From Macrocystis pyrifera (taxonomy: Eukaryota > Sar > Phaeophyceae > Laminariales > Laminariaceae), in assembly GCA_031763025.1 (NCBI GenBank), contig JASSKH010000005.1, forward strand, positions 9,642,849 through 9,706,848: a stretch of 64,000 bases of DNA, given 5' to 3'. Positions within the stretch are counted from its first letter, which is position 1, and each line of letters begins with the position of its first letter. Below are positions 23,594 through 36,159 of the stretch, piece after piece. Both the position numbers and the translations under genes were made by a program. The notes beneath the pieces were generated by a model. That model searched no databases. It saw nothing but the letters and a program-made list of their open reading frames with translations, and was not told the DNA's origin.

Positions 23594-24832
23594 ATGACGT
23601 ATTTTCTAAGTAGATATTCTTCGTGTACTCGCCCGTGTACGTTTAACACCATGCCCCCCCCCCCCCCCCCTCCCCTGCCGCGAAAGCAACCCGCACAGAG
23701 CACACTCGCGATGAGGGAACCGCGCGGACAGGCGCTGACAACCAATGCGGACACCCTCCTGAACGTGTCAGAGTTCATCGACGACGGGCAGTACCTCTTC
23801 TTTGGGCCCGTATCGAAGGCCTGGAGGGAAGCGTGGGGAGGCCGCGAGACGATAACGAGCTACACGACATCCTACTCCACGGTGCCGCAGCTGCTCTATA
23901 GCTTCGAGTGCGGCTTGCCGCGTGACACGGTTCGGCTGTGTTCCAAAATCGCGGCTTCTGGCAACCTGGAGCTGTTGCAGTCTGCGAGGAAGAACGGCTG
24001 CCCCTGGAACGAGGGCACGTGCAGGGTGGCCGCTTCCAGGGGACAGTTGGGCATACTCCGGTGGGCACGCGAGGCGGGCTGCCCTTGGGACGCGGAAACG
24101 TGCCGAGCGGCCGCGGGGTCGGGACAGCTCGAGGTGCTCCAGTGGGCGCGGGAACAAGGCTGTCCCTGGAACTCCGGCACGTGCGAGTGGGCCGCCCGCG
24201 GAGGGCACCTGAGCGTGCTGCAGTGGGCACGCCAGAACGGTTGTATTTGGAACCACTTGACCTGCACAGGGGCTGCGAGCGGAGGGCACCTGGACGTTCT
24301 TAGTTGGGCGCGAGAAAATGGCTGCACCTGGTTCGGGGACACGTGTCGGGCCGCCGCCTTTGGGGGGCACTTTTCCACTCTCGAGTGGGCCTGGGAGCAC
24401 GGTTGCCAAATGTCCGCGGAAACTTGCTGGGGGGCGGCGGAAGGGGGGCACCTTCATATCCTCCAGTGGGCAAGGTCGGAGGGCGCCGAGTGGGACGAGA
24501 GGACGTGCAGCGAGGCGGCGTACGGGGGGCATCTCGCCGTGCTCAAGTGGGCGCACGAGAACGGGTGCCCCTGGGACTCGCGGACCTGCTGGAAGGCCGC
24601 AGAGGGCGGTCATCTCGACGTCCTCCAGTGGGCCCGGGCGAACGGGTGTGCGTGGGACGATTGGACGTGCTCCAAGGCGGCTAGGGAAGGGCAGCTGCAC
24701 GTGATTAAGTGGGCGCGAGCGAACGGCTGCCCGTGGAGCGTGTGGACGTGTCGCATGGCCGCGGCGGGAGGGCACCAGCACGTCTTCCGCTGGGCGCGAG
24801 CGAACGGCTGTCCGCAGCAAGAGGATGAGTAA
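23594..24832 (+). CDS. F-box-like / ankyrin-like WARxNGCPW repeat protein, intronless
   Basis: A single open frame of 412 codons with no introns. The N-terminal part is poly-proline followed by a segment resembling the F-box-like start of stramenopile repeat proteins (FIDDGQYLFFGPVSKAWREA). From about residue 130 to the end there are roughly eleven units of 26 residues with the pattern W-A-R-x-x-G-C-P-W-x-x-x-T-C-x-x-A-A-x-x-G-H-L-x-V-L-Q. These degenerate ankyrin-type helices are common in brown algae, oomycetes and some large algal viruses, and are thought to bind proteins. The substrate or partner cannot be read from sequence. In-frame ATGs lie at 23594, 23651 (just before a C-run encoding prolines) and 23711, so the start is uncertain; the last avoids the homopolymer. 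The gene is GC-rich compared with its flanks, which hold retroelement remains. The identification as this family is firm; the F-box part is tentative. Confidence 0.85.
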   Translation: MTYFLSRYSSCTRPCTFNTMPPPPPPPLPRKQPAQSTLAMREPRGQALTTNADTLLNVSEFIDDGQYLFFGPVSKAWREAWGGRETITSYTTSYSTVPQLLYSFECGLPRDTVRLCSKIAASGNLELLQSARKNGCPWNEGTCRVAASRGQLGILRWAREAGCPWDAETCRAAAGSGQLEVLQWAREQGCPWNSGTCEWAARGGHLSVLQWARQNGCIWNHLTCTGAASGGHLDVLSWARENGCTWFGDTCRAAAFGGHFSTLEWAWEHGCQMSAETCWGAAEGGHLHILQWARSEGAEWDERTCSEAAYGGHLAVLKWAHENGCPWDSRTCWKAAEGGHLDVLQWARANGCAWDDWTCSKAAREGQLHVIKWARANGCPWSVWTCRMAAAGGHQHVFRWARANGCPQQEDE

Positions 24833-26982
24833 CGCGAAGCCTCGTGTTCAGTCTCGGCCAGGCAGGCGCGGAATAATAACAGTTTCGTCCATCTCCCTGC
24901 AGCAGTGGCGTGCCCGCGACCACGCCCACAGCCGCGACTGCTACGCGTAGCTCTGTTGACATTTCGTACGTAAAGAGTTGACCGTGCCATGGTCTTGTAA
25001 GGCATGATAACCTCTTCTCGCTCAGACGAGAGTGGGCCTTTCATCATGTACACTGAAATGAAGCAGCAAAGGGTTCTATCTACCGTAGCCCGGGGCGGTA
25101 GATTCGCAAGGTTGGAAGAAAAAAGACTGCATGTGCCCTATATTATGGGTTCTATGTACAGGTGGATTGAAAGAGAGCGTCCGTTTGGGCTCTTCTTATG
25201 TACATATCGATCGACGCGAGCGTCCGTTTCTTGCGGATTAGTGCGAAAATAACGGGGAGACAAGGGGTCAGCCAACGGCTGGAACGATGCACCCAGTATT
25301 CACACCATCACGACGAGTACGATTGATATTCCAGTTAAAAACAAACCCCAAAAAAGTCAGGCACGTGTGCATGTTGGAACTTCAACAGCGCGCGGGCTGT
25401 GCTTCAACGCCACTACTGAGCTCCGCGCTCTTCCTCCTTCCGCGGTCGCTTCGAGCATGCCCTATCGGTGGCGACCAATACTTGGCCCGCAGAGTCAGAA
25501 TGTCCCCGTGGGTCACCCAACCCTGGTTCCGTACAAGCGCCGGTATTCAGGCGTCCTTCGACACCAGCTCCAACACCACCGCTACTAACAGTCTCAGGGT
25601 CAGCCTGTGCTACGACCTCCTCGTCGCATTCTCCTCGTCGCCTGGCCTGCTCCCGCTTACAGAGCGCCCCGTTTTTCGATTTCCCGTATGTACCGGCGCC
25701 GCCGATCCCATTGAGGCAGGCCCCGCCGCCGTGCACGCCAACTTCGGCAGGACCTTCTACTCGTAGCATCCCAAGGTTCTCAGCACCCTTTTCTGAGAGG
25801 GTCTTCGCGGCAGCTACCCCCTCGCCAGCCACCCCACATCCGCTGGAAACAGTGGAGGCGGGGACTTCGCCCGACGTAGACTTGGCGCTTTCGGGCTCCA
25901 AAAAGTACGCATCGTCAAACCTGTCGCACCACCAACAAACACGCGTAGAGTCAGATGCGAATGCGAACAAACGCGGAAGCGAGCGCACGCGGAGAGGGGA
26001 GGCTGCCGTTACTGAGAATCATATAGTGGGCACGGTACAGGAATTTTCGTCTAATACAGAGGGATTCTCGCAAGGATATTACTGTGAAGTTGGCGCACGC
26101 GCCGAAGAACGCAACGGTATCAAACGTCGCGAGGTAGTGACCCTCTCCGAAGTTCTGCGGCTGGTATTAAGCCAACGTGTATTTTCAGCCTACAACGTCA
26201 CGGCCACCACTATTGTACCATGACATCGTGACCCGCGGCGGCTGGTGTGTGACCACTTGAAGCTAAGGCACACTACGTACACCACGCAAAACATGCCAAA
26301 AAACGTGTTGAAACACCCGCAAAAAGTCAGAGGCGCGAAGAGAATAAGCTCGAGGTGCGAAAAGAGACCGAGCACGATGAAAGTGCGCGCCCTTCTTCAC
26401 TGCGCATGGTCCGCCCCGCGTTGACAACAGCGTCGTTTGGGTTTTTTTACCCCGTGAAGTGCCGTCGCTCACTTGTGGATGCAGCTCCGCTCCGCCGGCT
26501 CAGACGCAGAACTCCCGCCGAGCTGAAGGGCGCGCTCCCTTCGCCTGAGCACCGAAGGAAGAGCACGGGCGACAACATACGATGCCATCCAAATACAAAA
26601 CGACCTTCCGTGAGACGCAAGCGATGCAATGAAACTTCGTACATACAAATAATATCCTGTTGAACAGTGGCATTTTGGTGCAGGCGGCGGTACTTGATAG
26701 TCCAACAATGGGTCTTCCGCTGCCCTGTCAAAACCAAGCAGTCCCTCCGACGTGGACACCCTTGCCATCCTCTTGGCGCGAAAGACTTGCGGTACAACTG
26801 GTGGACAATGCAGGTAACCAATAATTCCCGCCCGCGCGGGCATTCCTCGGTCCACACAAGAGCGCCCTCTCTGAACGGCAGGAAACCGCACAGAGCAAAT
26901 ACTGTAGTATCCATAGCAGCACATTTACGGGTAGTACAGACAGTAGTAGTGTAATACAGCTCAACACGGTAGTACACCTTAA
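24833..26982. other. Region between repeat protein and DUS2, undecided ORFs
   Basis: From 25340 to 26220 all three of these are open over long spans: a Pro/Ser-rich plus frame (25468-26223, 251 codons), a second plus frame (25287-25766) and a Gly/Ala/Glu-rich minus frame (25413-25988). Such mutual openness is typical of GC-rich sequence, and none shows a known domain. One may be an exon of an unknown gene. Confidence 0.25.
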
Positions 26983-29900
26983 TCAATTCAAGTACTGCCG
27001 TGACTTGACCAACTCCCGCGCGTCAGGCAGCTTGCAGTCGGGACGCGGGGTGAGCACAACTGCTTACACTTTCCCGCCTCTTAACGCGCGTCTCGTTTCT
27101 CCCGTGCGTATCTTGTCTGCCGCATGTCTATGCTAGGGTGATCAGCGGCTCGTCCGCGCCCATCTCGCCCGGCCACAAACAACATCGCATACCCGGCAGT
27201 CAACACCGTGCGCAACACTCTCTTGAAATGCTTGGTCCTGTTGCGCTGGCCGCCGTGCGGGACCCTATGCGGGCCTGTTCCTCACGTGGGCATGCTGTTG
27301 ACAATATTTCCATGTTTTTGTTTGCTGGGTGCGATATGCATATGATAGGATCGAGTTAATTTTTTCCTGGTTTGCTTTCATTTTTTCGACTCCATAAGTA
27401 TTGGAGCCAGTTTTGTGACCACGGACTATGTAGGACTACTCTGTGGTGATGAACCCACCAACAACAACACAGCAACAGTGCGGTGCCGCTTGACTCACTT
27501 GGTACTTTCCGCGTCGTAGTCGGAGCCCACATCCCACAGGACCGCCAGGTCTCTCAAAGTCTTCGCGGGGGTAACCTCCCGCATGCCAGGAGCACCCGCC
27601 GGAAGACCCAAGCAGAGCGAGGCCTGGCGGGAAGGGTGACAACGCGAAATCTTCAAAACCACGCGTCGAGGCTAATCGATGCAGGGGCACACTTTAGCAC
27701 GCCCGGCAGATGACGGACGCCCTCTACCCATATCTTCTGGCTGCAGGCTACCTACCGAAGGCTGCGCAAAAGCAAGGTCTGTCGAATGACGTGTCATCTG
27801 TACAAGCCACCCTTGGGGCACGCGCTGTACATGCAATCACACTGATCGGGACCCTTCGCGTGGGAGATTCTTTTTGATGCCCGTCCCCATACCAAGACAA
27901 GAAGTATATGTATATGTTCGGGCAGCGCGTCGCGGCAAGCCGAGCGTGTGGAATGTGCCGATCACTAGCCAAACGCTGAGGAACCCTAGGCAAACGCTGA
28001 GGGCTAATCTCAACGAACTCTTTCTGCCGTAATGCGTGATTCAGTAAAAAAACAAACGAAAGTTGCCCGTTTCTCTGCACACCTTTTTCGCCTGAAGTAC
28101 AAACTACAAAAGGTTTTCCGCAAAATCACAATTCGTATGTCATTCATTTTAATACTGTTTGAGGCGTGCGTTATTTTTCGTCCTACTGCAATGTCACGAA
28201 GCAAATAATAAAAAAACAGCATCTCTAAAACTGGCGCCTCGCCCGATAGCAAGATCGTATTTATCGTGGTTCAGTATTTGGTGGAGGTTTGTGAACGGGG
28301 ACGCGGCCTTGTGATCGACCAGCAGCTCCTCGCCAGGGGAAACCTGTTTTTGGTCCACACGCACAAACAACGCACCTTGAGGTGGTCTGGGTGTCTTCTC
28401 TTCGTGAGCATTTCCATCACCGTGTACTTCGCGTTTTGGTAGATCGAGTCGTACCGGAAGCACTCCCGCAGGTACTGCTGAATAACCTTTGGGCAGTTTC
28501 ATGTCAAGGGCGCCGGCAGCGTGGAGCAGAAAAAAAAAGACGAAATTATTGGAGCACAAGCAAGCGTTCGTTCACGCGCGGCATCGGAAAGCGGCAAGAC
28601 AAGGCCGCGATATCTACAGCCGTCTTGTCGACACCAAGAGGCTGGTAAGACTACGTACGACGTAGGGTTCAGGACAAATCAGATACCCGCTTGGTAGGTA
28701 GCCTCGGACAACACGAGGGCAGCGAAAAGTGAAATAGACGCGCTTGCGCACGACGAAGCGCTACGATGCCGACAGCAAAAACGCTGACCACGGCGAACAA
28801 ACGAAAACCTGCGATGACTAGTGCTTTGGAAGCCCTTGAACAAGCTGGCACGAGGGCAGCGGCCTCCGCTTGTCACGGCTACTATGTGTCACTGCAACTT
28901 GGATAAAAAAATTGTACTGTACTAGAGCATGAATGCCGCCGTTCGAGCTGCAGATTAAACAGTCCACGGAAGATGCGCAGACAACGAATAATAAGCAATA
29001 CTCGTTTTGCTTGCTCTCAGCTTCGAGTCATGCGAGGCATTGCGTTTGCACAACGAGGCGAGAGACATGTATACACTGAGGTAGGTCAACAGCGCCTCCT
29101 TCTACTGCTCCTCCTACCACTGCCGCTACTACTACAGCAATTCGCAAAGCCGGCGTTGTTATTGAGCAGAATGAATACCTCTTGGAGCGGCAGACCCTTC
29201 CCGTCCGGCTTGAAGATGGAACAGTTCAACAGCGCCGGCCGCGCCAACATCACCGAGCTAAAATCGTCGAGCCGCACGCCCGCAAAGTCGATAGAGAAAG
29301 TAACAGAGGGAAATATCATTTTTAAAAAAACAGAACGGGGCAGGAAAACAAAAGTTTAAACAGCAGCAGAGCCACGTACACAGCAATGGTTGACATGAAA
29401 CGGCTGATGGCGTCGTCAAAGAGAGGGAACACAACGTAAGACACACGAAATAATGCCGCTGGAAAACTTCGCATCGAAAAACAGCAGCAGATCTGCATGT
29501 TAAAGATTGACATGAACCGGCTGACGGGGTTGTCTCCGACTGAAAAAATAAACACGTTTCCGTCATTGCAGTCTTGCTCTGCCTGTGGTGACGGCATAAA
29601 TCATTACCCCTATAATAGCAGGCAAATTTCTTCTCCCTACACCGTGTTCGCTACAAGCGGCTCAACGCGCGCCTGCCGATCCTGACCGCATTGCAGTCTC
29701 CCATTTGCAGCCACCGCACACTCGGACTCGCCTCTTCGATTCATCAAAAAACAAAAACCGCACCCCGCAATGAAAAATTAAAAAAAACACCGCGTAAGGC
29801 GACGCAAACAACAACAAAAAAACATCTGTCGCTGCACCTGCAGCCACTCAGAGCCTTAATGCTGGCCATGTCCGCTCTTGTGTACACGTCTCCGTTCGCG

Positions 29901-32900
29901 ATCACGGGAATGCTTACCGCCTGCTTTCACGCGCCGAGCAAACAAGCAAAAAACGAGGGTTTGAACTCAACTATATTTCAACCATTTTATTATTTCAAAA
30001 CTGGGCCAAGGTCTGTAGGTAGTCTAGTCTACAGTCTACAGGCCTTGCAAGGGTGGAGGGGAGCATATATCACAGCCAACAAAACGCCCATCAATGAAGC
30101 ACTTACGACCCCCCGTGCCTGCAAAGGCACAGTTGTCGGCGTGGGGGGAGTGAGTCGCGTCAAAACGAAAACGGGGACGCCTGCTGAACGGCCGAACAGA
30201 AAAAAAAAACCAACTATGGATAGACGGTTTGACACTCGACGACGGGTCGACAGAAACAAACGAACACGCAGCGGCCTCGACCAGCACGGTGTATGTTCCC
30301 TGCCTGGTACCAGGCTATTTACTCTGCCCCAACACGGTGGTGACGCTGCCTGCAAAGCGCGGGAAAAGTGGCATAATTGCCGGTGCGGACCAAAAATAGA
30401 AATCAAGAAACCAAAAAAAGTATACATAAGGTTTTTTCTGTTCGGCGCGGACTTACATCTACCACAGGTCGCAATTCCTCCCACTGCGCCTTTGACGCCG
30501 GCTTGTCCTCCACCTGCCTGCGTCGTGCAGAGAAAGCCCGCGGAGAAGCCAAACAACGGAGCAGCACAGAACGCGACTTTACGACATTGCTGGATCATGC
30601 ACTGTGCCACAAACGTAATCTTCACAGAGCGCGCGATAGCGAGTGGCTTGCCGTGGGCGCCGCCATCTGCAGCCCGCGCTGCATTCGTTGTAACCCGCCG
30701 ACTTTCTCCACATTTTTCTTACACTCCACGATGGCATCTTAGCTTACTATTAATAGCTTCTGCACCAACGCGCGGGGTTTTGCACGCGCGAGGGGGGGGG
30801 GCGGGGGGGGGGGGGGGGGGGGGGGCTGTCAGTAGCAACCCCGGGTTATTGTCGATTATTTACAAACACTGGGCACGCCAATGTCCACACCCACCCCTGT
30901 CACACTTCGGTCGCACAGCGCCCGTCGAACAAAAAAAACTAACGCTCCCGTCGCTTTTCGTTGTGTTACGAAGACACCGTCGCCCCAAGTGTTTGCGACA
31001 GTACCAGCGGGCGCGCAGCGCTACAAGAAAACGTTGTACTTGTACCTGCAGTTGCTCTATCGCCAATCTCCACTTTTTTTCTCCCCCCGGCAACCAACCA
31101 ACCTAAACAAGGTAAAAACCCGCAGGGGGGCGGAATTTGGCAAGCAAAACACGCCATCCACGGACTCTGCGACCCGCGGCAAGCGACCCCCACGTTACGA
31201 GGCGTTTTGCTATTGTCTGTTGATCGATATCATGGGGGGTCGAGATACGCTTTCAGTATTCGCTTACCCTCAAAACCACCCGCTTTCACTCCCCTACGTA
31301 GCGCCCTTCGAAACACAACCGTTCGTCTAGTGTGTACACCTTGTCTGACTGTAAACATCGCTCGACCCTTTGTAGGAATGCATTCCCGTTTTGGGGGACA
31401 AAGCACTCAAATTCCAAGTATTACGGGGGGGGCATAGTAAATAGGACCAATATTGTTAGTAAAAACAGGTAATTATATAGGTTTTTGTGATTACCGTTGG
31501 TCCTATTTACTATGGTCCCCCGTGATAGTTTGTCCCCAAAACGGGACTTTAGTACTAAAAGGGTTACAACCCTCATCTTGCGACATCAGAGAGGGAAACT
31601 TGGCGATAAAAAAGTGACGGTTACATACAGCATCGGCCGCTGCGTGATTTGGGGGGATGGTCGTCTACAAGATGGTGTCCGAGTTACAATGGTTGATGCA
31701 AGTAGTCGTACAGCACGGGGCGCAAAGATGATCCTACTGTGAACCCGTACGTTATGGGTCCTCATGCTGCTTGCTCCTACTAATATATGGTTGACAGCAC
31801 TAAAGTTACCAACCATTGTTTCGGTCGCTGTCTTGGGGGGGCCCAGGGGGTTAACTACAACTTCGGAGCTGTACGACCCCCCAAGTTTTGGGGAGACAGC
31901 CTGCGACTTGGAAAAATAAAAAGGGTTAATATTTCGCAAGCGGTCTAAAGGGATTTAACGACGACCGTGGAGGTACGGTAGGTATATAGCGCTGATGAGG
32001 CGAGAAAAATAAAGGTCGGCAACGTATCCCAAAGGCCCGCACGCTCCGATGATATGAAAGCCTGAGCCTCCTGCAAAAGCTGTTGGGGGGCCCACAACGA
32101 AAAAACAAAAATGGGGGGGGGGGGGGGGGGGGGGCGGTTCTTGGTGCACATATTTTATGATGAGCTGCTACCACTATGTACTTCAAAACAAGGAGCGTTT
32201 GTATATACATATTTGATAGAAATTATTCTTATGTCCCCGCGCATAGTGGAACTAACACTGTGCTTTGTTCGTTCAGCGCGGCAGCACGGATTAGGCCTGA
32301 CCTGACGTGCACGGTCAAAGCGCACGCCCCGGCCTTCTCCATCCTCCTGGCGAACTCTACCGTCTCGCTCGGAGAGCTCAAGAGGCGGATCTTGGCGCTC
32401 ACGGGCACGGAGAGGTTCCTCCTCAGAGTCCTACCAATAGGCGGAGGACAGGGTCGCGGCATCGATGGATTGCAGGAGCACAGGGTAACAGTCAGAGGTT
32501 GAATGGTGCCGTTCAATCACGCGCCCAAGGGGAACGAACTTAAAGACGGACATGCCCCTGCTGGCGAAACCCCAATCTTTAACTCAAAATGCTATTATCG
32601 TACTTGGGGTACTACCTTAGTATCCTCGGGTACGTGTTAAACATCTCGGTGTGAATCAGTGTTGCGCAAGCCATAAACGCCAAGAGTTATCCTGAGCCAT
32701 GCGGCGGCCGTGCGATGAAACACCCCACGAGTGTCGGCAAAAGGAAACGAAAAAAAAAGTTCCCCTGCGGATTGACAGGCACGCCAACTGAGAGCATCCC
32801 TTCCCAGGCCGCCAATGTGGAAGCTACGACAGCCAGCCACCGTCGAAGTCGTCATTAGGGGCGGGGTGCCACAGCAGCCAGCGCGCCGTGTCGAGCCAAC

Positions 32901-35900
32901 AAACGCACCATTCTTGCCTTTAGCACTGACCACAACTTGTGCAGAAACAAAACGCGCTGTGACAGTAAAACACAAAGAACGGGATATATACACTCTGCCT
33001 GAGTTTCTCGCTGACCACACTTGCTTGTGTTGGAAAAGAAAAATGTCGCTGCGTCCAAGGAGGGGAGGTAACACAGCCGGCCAACAACGGCAACGTGGCA
33101 TGACAAAACACGCCTGGACACGAACCTAGCATTAAATACCGCATGCACATTTTGCGGGCCGCAAACGTGACAGCACATGACAGTACGGGGAACGTCGAAG
33201 GTGGCGGGACAAAGCCCGACGTCTACCGGCCGCGCAAGACGCTCGTTGACAAGTTTGCATCGGTAACCTGGCTGCTGTATATAGGGCGGAAAACATGTAG
33301 AAAGGTCCCACCTACTCACCCGCCCACCCGCCCACCCACCCACCCACGTACCCTACGATATCGGCCGCAATCTCGGGACGTTTGAGAAGTGCCGCCCCCA
33401 TGCATCCTTGCAAGGAGAACCGCTTGGGCAACCCATGTTGACGTCAACGCCCGCTACGTCACGCTCCACATGCTGCAGCAAACAGCGACAAAACAGAGAG
33501 GTGCACGAGAGGGGGTAAGCGGGGGGGGGTGGGGGGCGTATACTCGATATCATACACGGCCGTAGTCTTAGGAGTATAGACCTTCGCACTCCTACCATGC
33601 CGGGACGGAGCGGGTGGGTGGTGGGGCGACAATGGGCCCAAGTGCGACGACAACAGCTTATTGCCGAGTTGATCGAGTTCCGCGCTATAATAGACGTGTG
33701 GGTGTTTTCTACGACTTGACGTTTGGCACCCGGACAGTGTGCGACGTGGATCTTCCCGCCGTGGGACTCCCACGGCCGAGGTAGCCTTCGCCGGCAGCAG
33801 CAGCAGCAGCAGTGCCCGCGTTGCCTTGTTCACAACGTACAGCGGTGCTATAGACAGCGCGGTGCTGAAGCCGAGGTAGCCCGTATAGTAGTGCAGCAGC
33901 AGCATTGAATTCGATCGTGCTCGTCGTGACCGGCCTGCAGGTGTGGCTGGCCCCCAGGACACGACGAACATCCCAAACCCTATCGCTGCCGCACGAGTAT
34001 TCACCGACAGTACATACTAGAGCTCACCGCCGGCGACCGGCAACCGCCCTTCGCTCTGCTTACACGCGCAAGGTATAATAGACTGCTGGCTGCAGCAGGA
34101 AGTTTGGTTGTGTTGTATATATGGTGATCCTTCTCCTTGGCGGACGGCAACGATCGACCAGAGGGTGCAGTAGTATCACAACCAGATCATATACTCTGTG
34201 ACACAATAGCTGTCATGTGAATGCTGCATGTATATATATAATTCTGCAGAGTTGAAAATATCTACATAGCCCAGAGGGGGGGGGGGAGTGCGGAGCGAGC
34301 GCGCACCTGAGCAGCGCGGAGAGCGTTCGTAGCGTCGCCCGTTCCAATTTGGTACACCACACGCTCGCGCTCCATCGCGCAGGTCTGAAACGGCGTGGCC
34401 GTCCCCTTCTTCCCTCGCTGCTCCACGTAGTCCACCGTTCCCAGGACCGGGTTCTCCGTCCTCACAGCGTTGACAACGCGGCGGTCGATTATCTCCTCCG
34501 TGAAGACCGTGTCGGCTCCGTACCGAAGAGCCAGCGCGCGGAACGGCAGAGTGCCCTGTCGGGGGTTCGGGTGCAACGGGGCGCGTGTGTATGGCGGGGG
34601 GGGGGGGGGGGTGTACTCATTTGTTGCTTGTCTTCGTCATTTGACCATTGACCACCCGTCCCTTTCGAGACGGAGAAATAACCGTTCCTACTCCTAAGAG
34701 AGACACCTCCGACATTTGAGCGTTCACAACGTCTTTTCAACGAAGACCGTTCGCCTACGATATGTACGTACCTTATCCCCTTTCTGTTTAGCTTTTTGTG
34801 GCCATCCCCAAGTAATATATGCGGGGGCCGTGAATAAGTGTATGCCAGGTATAGTATTTAGCATGGAAATGGCAAAAAAAAAAAAAAACGGACAAATTGT
34901 AATATGATCGACGTTTTTACCCGTTTTGTTTCATGTTGTCGCCGGATTTTTTCATGAAAACTTCCATACAGGTCGGCCAAGGGTCGGGGTTAGGGTTAGC
35001 ATAAGGGTTAGCGTTACTATGTACTACTACTCGTAGGTTTTATTGCGTGTTATCCTAAATCAAATGTCATCTCGTACTACTGGAATCACACGTTGTACAC
35101 ACAAAATTTCGTTGTTTCCATATTATATCCTAATGTTTCTTTTCATGCCTCGCCTATCTCCTAGGACCGGCGGGGGGGGGGGGAGGGGAAATGGGAGAGG
35201 AGGTCTATCGCGGAGCTCCCGAGGTCTAGGGTACGTGGACCGAGTTCTGCTTCACGAGCTTCCGTTGTGGTATACAGAACCAGAACCGGAGTCTCGCCAG
35301 GTGGCCGACTGGCGATACGACAGCCAGTAGTATCATATTGGAGGTTTGTTGACAAGATATTGCGGGTTCGTGTCGGTTTCGGTTCCGCCAGCGAGTGCGG
35401 AGCGTGGTGATATGTGTCCTGCCGCCCTGACGTTCCTCGGTGCCAGGGAGCGGGAGGGGTGGAAATTGGGAAGTGACTGACTCACGGTGACTTTCAGGAT
35501 ATGCGAGAGAACGTCAGCCCCGGTCCAGAACACAGGCCGAAAAGCGTATCTCACGACCACATCATTAGCCGGCGTTGTTGTGCAGCAATTGCTTGTACAC
35601 CACCACTATTAATATTAATATCGCGGTGGTAGATATATACCCACACGTTTCGGAGGAAGGATACACGAGGACGACCACAGCAGCCGCGTGTGGTGGGTTG
35701 TGGATGCAAATTCAAAACTGAAAGGCGCAAGCCACGAACCATGATATACTTGTGTCGTACTGCTGTGTAAGCTTGTAGACTATTAATATTATAGTTGGCG
35801 GAAGACTGGGAGGTACTGCTGTAGACCGGGCCAATGAAACAAAAACAAAAATGGCGGCTCAGGCTTGCTCAACATCGATCTGCAAGTGACGCCACTTACC

Positions 35901-36159
35901 AAAGCGATCAACTCATGAGGTCGTCGCACTCGTGGTACCATCATGAGAATCGCGTTCATCGTGGAGATGTACCACAGGTACGTCGTACCAGTATTCAACA
36001 AAGTATCGTATAAGAAATAGTTTGTCGTAGATGTTTCAAGGTGCTCACCGCACGGACCATTGGCGCCAAGATCACTTTATTTCGATACAGACGGTCAGCG
36101 GCATCTTCGACTCCCATCTTGTAGGAGCTTTCGGGCTGCACTGCATCAGTACTCGCCAT
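26983..36159 (-). CDS. DUS2: tRNA-dihydrouridine synthase, DUS2 type (9 exons, one apparent frameshift)
   Basis: FMN-dependent enzyme that reduces uridine to dihydrouridine in the tRNA D-loop. Exons, 5' to 3': 36159-36049, 34555-34307, 33472-33352, 32430-32302, 30517-30457, 29920-29838, 29257-29179, 28486-28376 and probably 27030-26983. The GT-AG phases agree throughout. Landmarks in order are NKVILAPMVRA, GTLPFRALALRYGAD, VVYQIGTGDA, AGVDVNMGCP (catalytic Cys region), SAKIRLL, SIPVIANGDVYTRADM, SSVMLARPALLN and a helical C-terminal part with NAKY, as in DUS2. The product is about 330 residues, close to the catalytic part of DUS2; the double-stranded-RNA domain of animal DUS2 is not seen. Exon 3 lacks one base in the GGG at 33426-33428, shifting frame right after GCP. 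The last exon (LPDARELVKSRQYLN, then stop) is the least certain. Transcribed divergently from RPA2. Introns carry MITE, R and S repeats. Confidence 0.82.
31363..31566. repeat. MITE B copy 4, interrupted by MITE A
   Basis: The left half (CATTCCCGTTTTGGGGGACA, CACTCAAATTCCAAGTA) and the right half (GTTTGTCCCCAAAACGGGAC, CTAAAAGGGTTA) of a B element are separated by a complete A element. It lies in the DUS2 intron between the exons ending at 32302 and starting at 30517. Confidence 0.85.
31421..31525. repeat. MITE A copy 3, nested in MITE B
   Basis: TTACGGGGGGGGCATAGTAA to TTTACTATGGTCCCCCGTGA, with TA on each side. The undisturbed B sequence at this point reads CCAAGTAGTTTGTCC, so TA is the duplicated target. 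Confidence 0.85.
33521..33612 (-). mobile_element. R repeat copy 4
   Basis: A G-run, then GTATACTCGATATCATACAC, GGCCGTAGTCTTAGGAGTAT and ATGCCGGGACGGAGCGGG: the last 75 bp of family R in reverse. It is in the DUS2 intron between exons 2 and 3. Confidence 0.65.
34597..34700 (-). mobile_element. S repeat copy 2
   Basis: A G-run, then TGTACTCATTTGTTGCTTGT, TCATTTGACCATTGACCACC and CGTCCCTTTCGAGACGGAG. It lies in DUS2 intron 1, 40 bp from the exon that starts at 34555. Confidence 0.65.

Noticed and set aside
23768..24820. Minus-strand frame of 350 codons
   Set aside because: Shadow of the GC-rich 26-residue repeat gene on the other strand; its text simply mirrors the repeat period.
27710..27877. 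55-codon plus frame with LYPYLLAAGYLPKAAQK, faintly LisH-like
   Set aside because: Very short, no splice partners, and located inside a DUS2 intron; resemblance by eye is not enough.
29691..31106. Plus-strand open frame of 471 codons
   Set aside because: It lies antisense to two DUS2 exons and their introns, has low-complexity intron text and no domain. The minus-strand exons explain the openness.
34985..35015. GGGTTAGGGTTAG, telomere-like
   Set aside because: Only two or three units, inside DUS2 intron 1; too short to mean a telomere or fusion point. The same holds for CCCTAA pieces at 1913 and 4026.
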